NCBI RefSeq assembly: GCF_037113415.1
Contig: NZ_CP146608.1
Coordinates: 2,500,501 to 2,564,500 of the forward strand
DNA length: 64,000 bases
Reading direction: 5' to 3'
Source of the DNA: Devosia sp. XK-2
Lineage (GTDB): Bacteria > Pseudomonadota > Alphaproteobacteria > Rhizobiales > Devosiaceae
Part shown: piece after piece, positions 48,854 through 57,337 of the stretch
Numbering within the stretch: position 1 is the stretch's first letter
How the letters are laid out: each line of letters begins with the position of its first letter
Position numbers and translations under genes: made by a program
Notes under the pieces: generated by a model
Database searches by the model: none
What the model saw: the letters and a program-made list of their open reading frames with translations, nothing else
Told to the model about the DNA's origin: nothing

Positions 48854-50221
48854 TCAGGCCACCTGGGCCTTGCGCGGGCCACGGGCCCATTCGGGCAGCC
48901 ACTGGCCATGAGCTTCAATCAGGTCGTCAACGACGTTCCAGATCTGGTCCAGATCGAGTTCGGCGGCGGTATGCGGATCCATCATGGCGGCGTGGTAGAT
49001 ATGCTCGCGCTTTTCTTCCATCAGCGCCCGCACGGTCAGCTCCTGCACATTGATATTGGTGCGGATCAACGCGGTCAGTTGCGGCGGCAATTCGCCGATA
49101 TAGGTCGGCTGCAGGCCGTTGTCGTCGACCAGGCACGGCACTTCGACGGCGGCATTGTTCGGCAGCGAGGTGATGACACCATTATTGCGCAGATTGCCGT
49201 AGATCACCGAAGGTTCGCCCGTCCACACCGAATTGACGATGGAGGAGGCATATTCCTTGGACTGCTTGACCTCGATTCGGTCAGCTTTCTTGTAGTCCTC
49301 GGAGGTCTTCTTCCAGTTCGAGATCTGCTCGACACAGCGCTTGGGATATTCATCGAGCGGAATGCCGAATTTTTCGATCAGGTCTTCGCGCCCTTCCTTG
49401 ATGAAATAGGGCGTGTATTCGGCAAAGTGCTCCGAGCTTTCGGTGACGAAATAGCCGAGACGCGTCATCATCTCATAGCGCACCTTATTGGGGCAGCGCG
49501 GGTTCCAGCCGGCCTTGGGGGCGCGGCCTTCGGCATAGGCGCGGTGCAGCGCAGGATAGAGGTCCTTATAGGTACCGTCCGGCTGGCGATGCTCGAATTT
49601 GAGATAGAACGCCATGTGGTTGATGCCGGCGGAACGATAGCGGATTTCCTCATAGGGAATGTCGAGATCGTGCGCCAATTCCATGGCCGTGCCCTGCACC
49701 GAGTGGCAGAGGCCCACCTGCTTGATCAACGGATATTTTTCCGCAATCGCCCAGGTATTGATGGCCATCGGGTTCACATATTGCAGCATGACCGCGTCGG
49801 GCGCGACCTGCATCATGTCCTCGCAGATGCTCCACAGATGCGGCACGGTGCGGATGCCGCGCATAATGCCGCCAACGCCCAGCGTATCGGCGATGGTCTG
49901 GCGGAGATTGTACTTTTTGGGCACCTCGAAATCGACCACCGTGGACGGCTCATAGCCACCGATCTGGAAGCAGACCACTACGAAATTGGTGCCGTCCAGC
50001 GCTTCGCGCTGGTTGGAATAGGTGCTGACGGTCGCCGGAACGCCCAGCGTCTTGACCAGCTTGCCGGCAATGATCGCGCTTTCTTCCAGGCGCGTGGGAT
50101 TGATGTCCATCAGGCGGATTTCCGCGCCAGCCAAAGCCGGACGTTGCAGAATGTCGCCGACAATGTTCTTCATGAACACGGACGAGCCGGCACCGATGAA
50201 GGTGATCTTGGGATTTGCCAT
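48854..50221 (-). CDS. melA: GH4 alpha-galactosidase
   Basis: A 455-residue NAD- and metal-dependent glycosidase of family GH4. N-terminal NAD loop KITFIGAGSSVFMKNIVGD; metal-binding Cys in GLCHSVQGTAMEL (CHSV is the alpha-galactosidase/alpha-galacturonidase type, versus CDxP in glucosidases); His in SAGINHMAFYLKF; and DTLGVGGIMRGIRTVP, all consistent with MelA. GH4 enzymes act through oxidation at C3 and elimination. The AraC gene upstream on the same strand probably activates it. No sugar transporter is adjacent. Confidence 0.9.
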   Translation of the reverse strand: MANPKITFIGAGSSVFMKNIVGDILQRPALAGAEIRLMDINPTRLEESAIIAGKLVKTLGVPATVSTYSNQREALDGTNFVVVCFQIGGYEPSTVVDFEVPKKYNLRQTIADTLGVGGIMRGIRTVPHLWSICEDMMQVAPDAVMLQYVNPMAINTWAIAEKYPLIKQVGLCHSVQGTAMELAHDLDIPYEEIRYRSAGINHMAFYLKFEHRQPDGTYKDLYPALHRAYAEGRAPKAGWNPRCPNKVRYEMMTRLGYFVTESSEHFAEYTPYFIKEGREDLIEKFGIPLDEYPKRCVEQISNWKKTSEDYKKADRIEVKQSKEYASSIVNSVWTGEPSVIYGNLRNNGVITSLPNNAAVEVPCLVDDNGLQPTYIGELPPQLTALIRTNINVQELTVRALMEEKREHIYHAAMMDPHTAAELDLDQIWNVVDDLIEAHGQWLPEWARGPRKAQVA

Positions 50222-50339
50222 TGGGGATGCTCCGTAGTGGGCCGGGACCGGCCTGCGGCTCCTCCTGCCGCGTTGATCCCAATGCTATCGTTCATTGCCG
50301 ATGATGCAATCCGGGATAGAATGCCTTTATTCCGGCTTT

Positions 50340-51182
50340 CTAAGAATTCCACTCGACGACACTGCGAGACTGCCCGCCGCGGCGCCGGAAGGCCTGCGGA
50401 CTGAACCCTGTCGCGCGGCTAAACCGTCGCGAAAAGTAGAATGGGCTGTCAAAACCCACTTCCGCAGCAATCTGCTTGATCGGAAAACCGGTGCGCTGCA
50501 AAAGGTCGCTGGCCCGCCGCAGCCGTACCCCTTCAAGATAAGCCTGCACGCTTTGCCCCGTTTCGGCGCGGAACAGGTGCGACAGTCGAGATGGCGACAG
50601 GCCCGCCTCCCGGCTGACATCCGCGATGCCCACACGCTCGGACAGATGCGCTTCCATGAACGCCATGGCCCGTTGCACGCGGCCGTCCAGATCGATCTTT
50701 TCAGTCGGATTATGCATATCGCATTGCAGCAGCAGCGCTTCCAGCGCATTCATCGCCAATGCGTCGGCGCGTCGCTGGCCACTGCCTAGCAGGTTGTGCA
50801 CATGCAGGAATTGCGCGATCAGGGTGCCCTGCTCTCCCTCCGGTCGCAGCACCCTCAACCCTCCATCCAGTCGTGGCCAGCGCAGCCAGTCGTGCCAGTC
50901 CGGGCGCGGCTGGAAATGCGCCCATACCAGTTCCCACCGCGCAGCATCGTCGGCAACGCCATAGTCATGCGGCGTTCCCGGCGGCAGCAACACCCAATCC
51001 CCAACCTCGGCGCGATAAAAGCCGTCAGCATGCCCGAACCGGCCGCCGCCGGACAAGGTCAGAACAAGAAGCCAGTCCCCGACACCTTTTGGCCGATAGG
51101 CTCGATAGCCCGCGGCCTCGTCAAAATGTCCTGTCAACAGGCGCAGGACGTCGTCATGCGGGGTTTCGCCAGTCGAGCTCAT
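50340..51182 (-). CDS. AraC-family transcriptional regulator
   Basis: About 280 residues: an N-terminal cupin-like sensor (YRPKGVGDWLLVLTLSGGGR, RAEVGDWVLLPPGTPHDYGV) and a C-terminal double HTH (GIADVSREAGLSPSRLSHLF; IKQIAAEVGFDSPFYFSRRF). Sugar-sensing AraC proteins of this layout control alpha-galactosidase or other glycosidase genes. The melA-like gene follows on the same strand after 118 bases. Start is uncertain (ATG 51182, 51197 or 51218). Divergent from the PhyH gene. Confidence 0.85.
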   Translation of the reverse strand: MSSTGETPHDDVLRLLTGHFDEAAGYRAYRPKGVGDWLLVLTLSGGGRFGHADGFYRAEVGDWVLLPPGTPHDYGVADDAARWELVWAHFQPRPDWHDWLRWPRLDGGLRVLRPEGEQGTLIAQFLHVHNLLGSGQRRADALAMNALEALLLQCDMHNPTEKIDLDGRVQRAMAFMEAHLSERVGIADVSREAGLSPSRLSHLFRAETGQSVQAYLEGVRLRRASDLLQRTGFPIKQIAAEVGFDSPFYFSRRFSRATGFSPQAFRRRGGQSRSVVEWNS

Positions 51183-51265
51183 AGCAGAATAATACATGTC
51201 TTCAGCAGACCAGGCCATGGCCCTGCTGCGCCTGACCGTTATGTTGGTGCATAGGAGGATTGCCC

Positions 51266-52081
51266 ATGACCCTTTCGAGTGAACAAAGTGCTGCCTATGC
51301 ACGGGACGGTTTCCTGGCCCTGCGCGGCTTGATCGGCCCTGACGAAATTGCGCTTATCCGCGACACCTTCATGGCGCAGGCCAGTGATGGCCCGGTCCCG
51401 GGGCTTTCCGACATGCGCAGCGGCAATCCGACGGGCAACGACCCGCTGGCGCGCTATCCACGCATGATGCACCCGCACAAGCATGACGATAAGCCGGTCG
51501 GCCCGCTCGCGCGCCGCTACATGCTCGACGCCCGCCTCGAGCCAATTCTGACCGAGCTTTTCGGCGAAGCCCCCTATGCCTGCCAGTCCATGTTCTATTT
51601 CAAGCCACCCGGCGCCCGTGGACAGGATCTGCATCAGGACAATTTCTATCTGCGCGTGAAGCCGGGCACTTGCATGGCTGCCTGGATCGCGGTCGACGAT
51701 GCCGACGAAGGCAATGGTGGCATGATGTGCGTGCCCCGGACCAATGGCCTCGACATTGCCTGTCCCGAACCATCCGATCCGGCGCTGTTCTTCACCTCTG
51801 ACCATGTCGAGCCGCCAGCTGGCCTCGAGCCACAGATGATGAACCTCAAGGCCGGCGATGTGCTGTTTTTCAATGGCAGCGTCATCCACGGCTCAACGCC
51901 CAATACCAGTGCAGACCGTTTCCGCCGTTCACTGATCTTCCACTATGTGCCGGCCAGCACCGTCGAAATCAGCCACTGGTATGAGGCGATCAGCTTTGCC
52001 GGGGAAACCCGGGACATTGCCGTCAACATGGATGGCGGCCCCTGCGGCACCGCCCAGCCAATCCCGACCGGCCCACACTGA
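51266..52081 (+). CDS. Phytanoyl-CoA dioxygenase (PhyH) family protein
   Basis: A 271-residue non-haem Fe(II)/2-oxoglutarate oxygenase. Iron ligands are seen in DLHQDNFYLRV (His-x-Asp) and NGSVIHGSTPNTSADRFRRS (distal His, and the Arg that binds 2-oxoglutarate). Length fits. Members hydroxylate diverse small molecules, so the substrate is open. AGGAGG lies seven bases before ATG 51266. Divergent from the AraC gene; it may belong to the same regulon as melA, as PhyH genes frequently accompany glycoside catabolic operons. Confidence 0.85.
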   Translation: MTLSSEQSAAYARDGFLALRGLIGPDEIALIRDTFMAQASDGPVPGLSDMRSGNPTGNDPLARYPRMMHPHKHDDKPVGPLARRYMLDARLEPILTELFGEAPYACQSMFYFKPPGARGQDLHQDNFYLRVKPGTCMAAWIAVDDADEGNGGMMCVPRTNGLDIACPEPSDPALFFTSDHVEPPAGLEPQMMNLKAGDVLFFNGSVIHGSTPNTSADRFRRSLIFHYVPASTVEISHWYEAISFAGETRDIAVNMDGGPCGTAQPIPTGPH

Positions 52082-52164
52082 CCGCCTGCGGATTTTCACG
52101 CATAGACGGAATAGGCCGCTCGTAACCGCATCGGATCAGGCTGGCATGGCAATCGGAGCATGCC

Positions 52165-52509
52165 ATGCGGGACAGATATTATCGCTTGCAGGACGCGGCA
52201 GACCTGCCACCGCAGGCCGTTATGGTGCGCATCCGGCAGGGTGACAGTGCCCTGCTCGCCTCCATCCCGGGCGATGCCGAGGAGGTCGAAAGTGCGCCGG
52301 ACCTGGCGCTGTTCCGCGCCGCCCTGTTGCGTCTGCAACAGAACCTTGCGGCAGTCTTTATTCTACTGGACGACCCCGCGCACTGGCATGCTGATTGGGG
52401 TGATCTCGTCGACTATCGCGTCACCCGGAAAAACGGAAAGCCGGCGCTGCGTTTCGCGCAGCTACCGGCGTCCCCTCAACGCAATAATCCCGAACCGGTC
52501 AGACGTTGA
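52165..52509 (+). CDS. Hypothetical protein of 114 residues
   Basis: A soluble, acidic-to-neutral small protein without recognisable motif (MRDRYYRLQDAADLPPQAVM, a strand/helix pattern, and a basic tail). Codon use resembles the neighbours, and CGGAG lies upstream of ATG 52165, so I consider it real. Its end overlaps the end of the convergent ychF gene by 11 bases. Function unknown. Confidence 0.5.
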   Translation: MRDRYYRLQDAADLPPQAVMVRIRQGDSALLASIPGDAEEVESAPDLALFRAALLRLQQNLAAVFILLDDPAHWHADWGDLVDYRVTRKNGKPALRFAQLPASPQRNNPEPVRR

Positions 52510-53596
52510 ACTTGAACAGCATCACGTCGCCATCCTTGACGACATAGTCCTTGCCTTCGTCGCGGGCCTTGCCCGCTTCCTTGGCCGGCACTTCGCCGCC
52601 CAGTGTCACGAAGTCCTCGTAGCCGATGGTCTGGGCGCGGATGAAGCCGCGCTCAAAATCGGTATGGATGACGCCTGCCGCCTGCGGAGCCTTGTCGCCG
52701 CGATGGATGGTCCAGGCGCGGGTCTCCTTGGGGCCAACAGTGAAATAGGTCTGCAGGTTCAAAAGGTCATAGGCCTCGCGGATCAGGCGATTAAGGCCGG
52801 GCTGGTCGAGGCCCAGGGAGTCCAGGTATTCGGCCTGTTCCTCATCAGGAAGCTGCGCGAGCTGGCTCTCGATCTCAGCCGAGATGATGACCACGCCGGC
52901 ATGATTGGCCGCGGCATAGTCCTCGACTTTTTTCGAATGCTCATTGCCCGTTGCCGCCGATGCCTCATCGACATTGCAGACGTAGAGCACCGGCTTGCTG
53001 GTCAGGAGCTGCAGTTCGTTGAAGGCCTTTTCTTCTTCCGGGTCCCTCTTGACGAAGCGGGCCGACTTGCCTTCGCGCAGGACCGCCAGGGCCCGGTCGA
53101 CCAGCTCCAGCACCTGCTTGGCCTCCTTGTCATTACCCTTGGCCTTTTTCTCAAGGTTCGGGCGGCGCTTTTCGAGGCTTTCAAGGTCCGCCAGCATCAG
53201 CTCGGTCTCGACCACTTCGGCATCGGCCAGCGGATCGACCTTGTTGGCGACGTGGATGACATTGCTGTCTTCAAAGCAACGCAGCACATAGGCGATGGCA
53301 TCGGTCTCGCGGATATTGGCGAGGAATTGATTGCCCAGCCCTTCGCCTTGCGAGGCACCCTTCACCAGACCGGCAATATCCACAAAGCTCATGCGCGCCG
53401 GCAGGATATTGATGGACTTGCCAATGGCCGCCAGTTTCTCCAGCCGCGGATCGGGCACCGACACCTCGCCCACATTGGGCTCGATGGTGCAGAAGGGGAA
53501 ATTGGCTGCCTGCGCAGCGGCGGTGCGGGTCAATGCATTGAAAAGCGTCGACTTGCCGACATTCGGCAGGCCGACAATGCCCATCTTGAAGCCCAT
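52499..53596 (-). CDS. ychF: Redox-regulated ribosome-binding ATPase YchF
   Basis: A 365-residue P-loop protein of the Obg/TRAFAC class. G1 GLPNVGKST, switch regions with [21 protein letters not shown], the altered G4 motif NVDE (in place of NKxD, which makes the protein ATP- rather than GTP-specific), and the C-terminal TGS domain ending DVMLFKFNV. It binds the ribosome and participates in stress and translation control. ATG 53596 gives the usual N-terminus [12 protein letters not shown]; the frame extends further without support. Confidence 0.96.
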   Translation of the reverse strand: MGFKMGIVGLPNVGKSTLFNALTRTAAAQAANFPFCTIEPNVGEVSVPDPRLEKLAAIGKSINILPARMSFVDIAGLVKGASQGEGLGNQFLANIRETDAIAYVLRCFEDSNVIHVANKVDPLADAEVVETELMLADLESLEKRRPNLEKKAKGNDKEAKQVLELVDRALAVLREGKSARFVKRDPEEEKAFNELQLLTSKPVLYVCNVDEASAATGNEHSKKVEDYAAANHAGVVIISAEIESQLAQLPDEEQAEYLDSLGLDQPGLNRLIREAYDLLNLQTYFTVGPKETRAWTIHRGDKAPQAAGVIHTDFERGFIRAQTIGYEDFVTLGGEVPAKEAGKARDEGKDYVVKDGDVMLFKFNV

Positions 53597-53791
53597 GACT
53601 GTCTCCGGGAAATCTTTGCGCTCCAATTGGGCGGGATCGCCGCCGATGTCAATGTTTTGGCGCCCGCCTGTCTCCACCACATCATCGCCCCGATGCCGCC
53701 TCAATTTCTTAACAGGGCCTTAACCATTGAGGAACAGCCTAACTCCGTTGGTTTGGGAATGAAGGAGAGGACAGCAAAGAAAGGGATCGAA

Positions 53792-54016
53792 ATGCGTCAG
53801 CTTGAACCGAACGCCGCTGCCGCCGAGTCACTGGTTGGTTTGCCTGTCGCCGAGGTCGAGAAGAGCCTTATCCTGGCGACATTGCGGCTGACCGACGGCA
53901 ACCGTACGCGCGCCGCTCATCTCCTGGGAATATCGATCAGGACGATGCGAAACAAAATCAGGGAATATGCCGAAGACGGCGAAATCATTCCCGCAAGCAT
54001 ATCTCATCATGATTGA
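53792..54016 (+). CDS. Small Fis-type HTH protein
   Basis: A 74-residue protein consisting almost only of a Fis-type helix-turn-helix: VAEVEKSLILATLRLTDGNR followed by TRAAHLLGISIRTMRNKIRE. It looks like the DNA-binding end of an NtrC-type enhancer-binding protein without the AAA+ and receiver domains. Start ATG 53792 has AAAGGGA upstream; ATG 53759 in the same frame is possible. It would bind DNA as a dimer but cannot activate sigma-54 by itself. Followed by a small hairpin at 54031-54044. Confidence 0.75.
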   Translation: MRQLEPNAAAAESLVGLPVAEVEKSLILATLRLTDGNRTRAAHLLGISIRTMRNKIREYAEDGEIIPASISHHD

Positions 54017-54030
54017 ACTAGAAGCTCGCT

Positions 54031-54044
54031 AGCCCTTGCGGGCT
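54031..54044 (+). terminator. Possible terminator after the Fis-type gene
   Basis: AGCCC-TTGC-GGGCT stem-loop, then CCTCGTTCTT. The stem has only five pairs, extended by weak outer pairing, so termination would be modest. Confidence 0.35.
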
Positions 54045-54141
54045 CCTCGTTCTTAGCACCACTCCCTCAACGCCCACCACCGCCACCCTTGCCCCGAGCC
54101 GCGCGACATGCGAAAAGCACGTTGACGTATAGGGCAAGCAA

Positions 54142-54621
54142 ATGACCAATTCTGTCACCGCCGATCGGCGTCATTTCGAGGACCTCGCTATTGGCGAAGT
54201 CATCAACCTGGGATCGACCCGCGTCAGCAAAGAGATGATCATCACCTTTGCCCGCGAATTCGATCCCCTGCCGTTTCACATCGACGAAAAGGCTGCCAGG
54301 GCCAGCCTGCTCGGCGGCCTGGCCTCGAGCGGTTGGCAAACAGGTGCCTTGAGCCTCAGAATGCTGGTCGACAGCTTCCTCTCCAAAATCGCCTCCTGCG
54401 GCGGGCTGGGGTTCCGCGACCTGAAATGGAAAACGCCGGTCATGGTCGGCGATACCATTGGCGGCACCGTCACCATTGCCGAGCTGCGTCGCTCGGCCAG
54501 CCACCCGCAATGGGGCGTTGTCACGCTCGATTTCGACATCCGCAATCAGAAGCGGAAGTCGGTCATGACCATGCGGCTGGCCAATCTGGTCGAATGCCGC
54601 AATCCGGAGGGCCTGGCATGA
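54142..54621 (+). CDS. MaoC-family dehydratase (first of two)
   Basis: A 159-residue hot-dog-fold protein. The (R)-hydratase dyad region is visible: REFDPLPFHIDEKAARASLL (Asp...His) and GLASSGWQTGALSLRM. The LKWKTPVMVGDTIGGTVTI strand set is typical of MaoC domains. Such pairs hydrate enoyl-CoA derivatives. Its stop overlaps the next gene's start (ATGA), and the two proteins may form one heterodimeric hydratase. Confidence 0.85.
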   Translation: MTNSVTADRRHFEDLAIGEVINLGSTRVSKEMIITFAREFDPLPFHIDEKAARASLLGGLASSGWQTGALSLRMLVDSFLSKIASCGGLGFRDLKWKTPVMVGDTIGGTVTIAELRRSASHPQWGVVTLDFDIRNQKRKSVMTMRLANLVECRNPEGLA

Positions 54622-55175
54622 CCCGCTGGTTTGAGGACATCAGCGTGAACGAGCCCTTCCCCCTGGGCGATCACACCTTTACGGCCGAGGAAATCATCCG
54701 CTTTGGCGTGGCTTATGATCCGCAATATTTCCATACCGATCCGGACCTCGCCAAACACAGCCATTTCGGTGGGCTGATCGCCTCGGGCTGGCATACGGTC
54801 AGCGTGGGACACCGCAAAATGGTCGACGCGCTTTACGCTGAGGAGGAGCGCCTGCGTGGCCTCGGTGAGGAACCCGGCGTCTCGGGTCCCTCTCCCGGCG
54901 TCAACGCCATGGATTTCAAGGCACCGGTGCGCCCCGGCGACACAGTAACCTATACGCTGACTATCACGGACAAGCGTCCCTCCAATTCCATTCCCGGTTG
55001 GGGCCTGTTGTTCAACCAGATCACGGCGAGAAACCAGCATGGCGAACTGGTCTATGAGGCGCATCTGGTTGGATTTTCCAAGCTGCGCGACTATGTCATG
55101 CCCCTCAGACTGCGCCTTCTGCTCGCTCTGACAAAAGTGCCCGTTCTCGGAAAGCTGATCAGGCGCGGCTCTTGA
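54618..55175 (+). CDS. MaoC-family dehydratase (second of two)
   Basis: A 185-residue MaoC-like protein, paralogous to the preceding one: FGVAYDPQYFHTDPDLAKHS carries the Asp/His catalytic dyad, GGLIASGWHTVSVGHRKM the conserved Gly-rich helix, and FKAPVRPGDTVTYTLTITD the last strands. It has a longer C-terminal tail (VMPLRLRLLLALTKVPVLGK) that is hydrophobic and basic, perhaps contacting membranes or acyl carriers. Coupled to the first gene. Confidence 0.85.
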   Translation: MTRWFEDISVNEPFPLGDHTFTAEEIIRFGVAYDPQYFHTDPDLAKHSHFGGLIASGWHTVSVGHRKMVDALYAEEERLRGLGEEPGVSGPSPGVNAMDFKAPVRPGDTVTYTLTITDKRPSNSIPGWGLLFNQITARNQHGELVYEAHLVGFSKLRDYVMPLRLRLLLALTKVPVLGKLIRRGS

Positions 55176-55206
55176 TCGTCTCGCGGCGCGTCGGCATGCT
55201 CTGGCC

Positions 55207-55551
55207 ATGCGCCGATTCGCCCTTTGCCTCGCCCTCATCGCCTTGTCCGCCGCCCCGGCCTTCGCCCAGGCCTATCAGGGCAATTGGAGCTGCCGGGACG
55301 CCACCACCAATCGCGCCGGCATCCTGACCATTTATGGCCAGGTCTATGGCTGGGCCTCGCGTGTCGCCAATGACCCCAATTCCGGCACCGGCACCCTGAC
55401 CCCCTATCAGGACGGGGTCGGCTTCAACGATGGCAATCTGCGCGCCAATGCGGCCATCCAGGCCGGACGCCTGATCGACGATGTCAATTATGGCTCGGCC
55501 CTGCAGCTCGAAACGGCGGACGCTATCGTCATGCTGTGCAATCCGCGCTGA
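55207..55551 (+). CDS. Small exported protein of unknown function
   Basis: A 114-residue protein with a Sec signal peptide (MRRFALCLALIALSAAPAFA, cleavage before QAYQG). The mature part has two Cys (in WSCRD and MLCNP), likely a disulfide, and a beta-rich pattern (AGILTIYGQVYGWASRV). No family recognised. It lies 31 bases after the MaoC pair and 228 bases before terC. Confidence 0.6.
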   Translation: MRRFALCLALIALSAAPAFAQAYQGNWSCRDATTNRAGILTIYGQVYGWASRVANDPNSGTGTLTPYQDGVGFNDGNLRANAAIQAGRLIDDVNYGSALQLETADAIVMLCNPR

Positions 55552-55779
55552 CACGCCCCATCGGCCGACCGACCAACACCGTCCCATCCCTCGTCGTGCC
55601 CCGACCCTCGGGGCAGTGACAAATATGTGAGACCGCCGCTACCCCTTCTCCAAAAGCAGGGGTTGAACCTTTTGCCCATTTGCCGCATTTAAGACGCGTA
55701 ACGCCGGGCCCCTCTGGTCATGGACCCTCCATGGCGATGTCGGAGTTACTCCACCTAGTCACATGGAGAAGGTCCGGCG
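55552..55779 (+). promoter_or_regulatory. Structured leader region of terC
   Basis: Holds three possible hairpins: TGCCCCGA/TCGGGGCA (55597-55604 with 55608-55615), ACCCCT/AGGGGT near 55640-55665, and a long one (55722-55775) that includes the terC ribosome-binding site. I looked for the conserved parts of the yybP-ykoY manganese riboswitch, which often precedes such genes, and did not find them. Confidence 0.55.
55722..55775 (+). promoter_or_regulatory. Hairpin that sequesters the terC Shine-Dalgarno sequence
   Basis: GGACCCTCCATG (55722-55733) pairs with CATGGAG-AA-GGTCC (55762-55775): 12 pairs with a 2-base bulge. The loop has its own small hairpin (GGAG 55742-55745 with CTCC 55749-55752). 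The 3' arm contains GGAGAAGG (55765-55772), the ribosome-binding site of terC (ATG 55780). The pairing is directly visible; the regulatory role is inferred. Confidence 0.65.
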
Positions 55780-56799
55780 ATGGAATCGCTTATTGCCGCC
55801 CTTTCGGGCGATTTTCTCGGTACACCAACCTATTTCTGGATCGCGTTCATCGCGATCGTCATTGGCCTGCTTGTTTTCGACCTCGGCATCCTGCACCGCG
55901 ATGAGCACGAGATCGAAGCCAAGGAGAGCCTGATGCTCTACGGCTTTTACGTCCTGATTGCCCTGGCCTTCGGCGCCTGGGTCTGGGTCAGCCGCGGCGC
56001 GCAATCCGGCCTGGAATTCTATACCGGCTATCTGATCGAACAGTCCCTGGCCATGGACAATATGTTCGTCATCGCCACCATATTCGGCTTTCTTGGCATT
56101 CCCCGGCTTTACCAGCACCGCGTGCTGTTCTGGGGCATTCTGGGCGTCATCCTGTTCCGCGCCATTCTCATTGGTGTCGGCGCCGCCCTGGTCCACCAGT
56201 TCGAAGCAATTCTGTTCCTGTTCGGCGCTTTCCTGGTCTTTACCGGCATCCGCATGTTCTCCCATTCCGACGAAGAGCCGGATATGGAGAACAACAAAAT
56301 CCTCAAATTCCTGCGCCGCCATTTCCGCATTACCAGCGAGCTGCGCGGACGCCATTTCGCGGTCAAGGAACCCGATCCCAAAACCGGCAAGATCGTCACC
56401 TGGCTCACGCCGCTGGCCGTGGCGCTCATCATGGTCGAAATCGTCGACCTGATCTTTGCCGTGGACTCGGTGCCGGCCGTCTTCGCCGTCACGCAGGACA
56501 CCTTCATCGTCTATACGTCCAATATCTTCGCCATTCTTGGCCTGCGCGCGCTCTACTTCGCCCTGGCAGCGGCGATGAACCGCTTCCGCTACCTGCAGAT
56601 CTCCCTCGCCATCATCCTGGTGCTGATCGGCATCAAGATCTTCCTCGTGCCCCTGGGCATCAAGATCGACACCATGCTCTCGCTCGGCGCCACCATCGCG
56701 ATCCTGGCCGGAGGCATTCTCTACTCGCTGTGGAAGACGCGCAACGAGCCCGATATCAGCGCCGAGGACGAACCGGAAACCGGCCAACTGAAGCCGTAA
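55780..56799 (+). CDS. TerC/Alx-family integral membrane protein
   Basis: A 339-residue protein with about nine membrane spans. The TerC signature is present: EQSLAMDNMFVIATIF in the first half and VEIVDLIFAVDSVPAVFAVT in the second, each with conserved acidic residues in the membrane that are thought to bind a metal ion, probably manganese, for export. It has a cytoplasmic, charged linker (residues 165-205) and an acidic C-terminal tail. Expression is probably modulated by the hairpin in its leader. Terminator at 56809-56833. Confidence 0.92.
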   Translation: MESLIAALSGDFLGTPTYFWIAFIAIVIGLLVFDLGILHRDEHEIEAKESLMLYGFYVLIALAFGAWVWVSRGAQSGLEFYTGYLIEQSLAMDNMFVIATIFGFLGIPRLYQHRVLFWGILGVILFRAILIGVGAALVHQFEAILFLFGAFLVFTGIRMFSHSDEEPDMENNKILKFLRRHFRITSELRGRHFAVKEPDPKTGKIVTWLTPLAVALIMVEIVDLIFAVDSVPAVFAVTQDTFIVYTSNIFAILGLRALYFALAAAMNRFRYLQISLAIILVLIGIKIFLVPLGIKIDTMLSLGATIAILAGGILYSLWKTRNEPDISAEDEPETGQLKP

Positions 56800-56808
56800 C
56801 TCCCACAG

Positions 56809-56840
56809 AAGGCCGGCGGTTGACGCCGGCCTTTCTCCTT
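56809..56840 (+). terminator. Intrinsic terminator of terC
   Basis: AAGGCCGGCG (56809-56818), loop GTTGA, CGCCGGCCTT (56824-56833), followed by TCTCCTT. Perfect 10-bp stem, 10 bases after the stop codon. Confidence 0.85.
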
Positions 56841-57337
56841 GATTATGGTGCGGCCACCAATTCGGAGGTTTCGCACCCAAATGATCTGAGAACTCGTCCT
56901 GGACGTCTGCCCCACACCCGTTCCGCGCCTGGCGCGTGACCGGATTGTGCTGGTTGCGAAGTTCGACGAGATCGACAGATTGGTGCCCTGACGGCCCGTT
57001 TCCGGCCCTCCACCTTTCCCGCATCCACGGCGTCCTATCCAAAACCGCTTCACCGCGCGGCTTGCCGTGCATCGTTTTGCTTTCAGCCAGCCCGCGCAGT
57101 GCCTGCCGGGCGGGAAAGGACATCTCATGCCTAAAAATCAATTCCAGCGCCCCCTGCCGGTCCGACACACCCAAAATGTGCCGCGCCACGGCGCCCCCAT
57201 TCCGCAGCGCAAGCCGGAGGTCAGGCGCAGCCAGCCTATAAGGGAGCCCGCGCCACTCCCCGCGCTTGACGACCTGCTGAAACGCGGGCCGCGCACCTGA
57301 CCGAACCCGCCGATCCCGGTTCCCCACCGGGGTCGGC
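56841..57337. other. Intergenic stretch with one possible small gene
   Basis: Apart from the short frame at 57127-57300, I see no supported gene. A long minus-strand frame crosses this region but is antisense to terC and lacks family motifs. Confidence 0.45.
57127..57300 (+). CDS. Possible small basic protein
   Basis: A 57-residue frame from ATG 57127 with AAAGGA six bases upstream. The product is rich in Pro, Arg and Gln (MPKNQFQRPLPVRHTQNVPR), without hydrophobic core, so it would be disordered. It converges on the TetR gene. The main support is the ribosome-binding site; it may be spurious. Confidence 0.35.
   Translation: MPKNQFQRPLPVRHTQNVPRHGAPIPQRKPEVRRSQPIREPAPLPALDDLLKRGPRT

Noticed and set aside
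48851-50404. Plus-strand open frame (517 codons) opposite the GH4 gene
   Set aside because: The minus strand encodes a full GH4 enzyme with metal and NAD motifs; the plus frame has no recognisable domain.
52160-54016. One 618-codon plus-strand protein ending in a Fis-type HTH
   Set aside because: Most of it is antisense to ychF. Only the last 74 codons, with their own ribosome-binding site, are supported.
55552-55779. yybP-ykoY manganese riboswitch upstream of terC
   Set aside because: I looked for its conserved internal-loop sequences and did not find them; the visible structure is a simple RBS-sequestering hairpin.
55759-57327. Minus-strand open frame (522 codons) across terC
   Set aside because: Antisense to a conserved membrane protein; Asp/Glu/Gln-rich shadow of hydrophobic codons.
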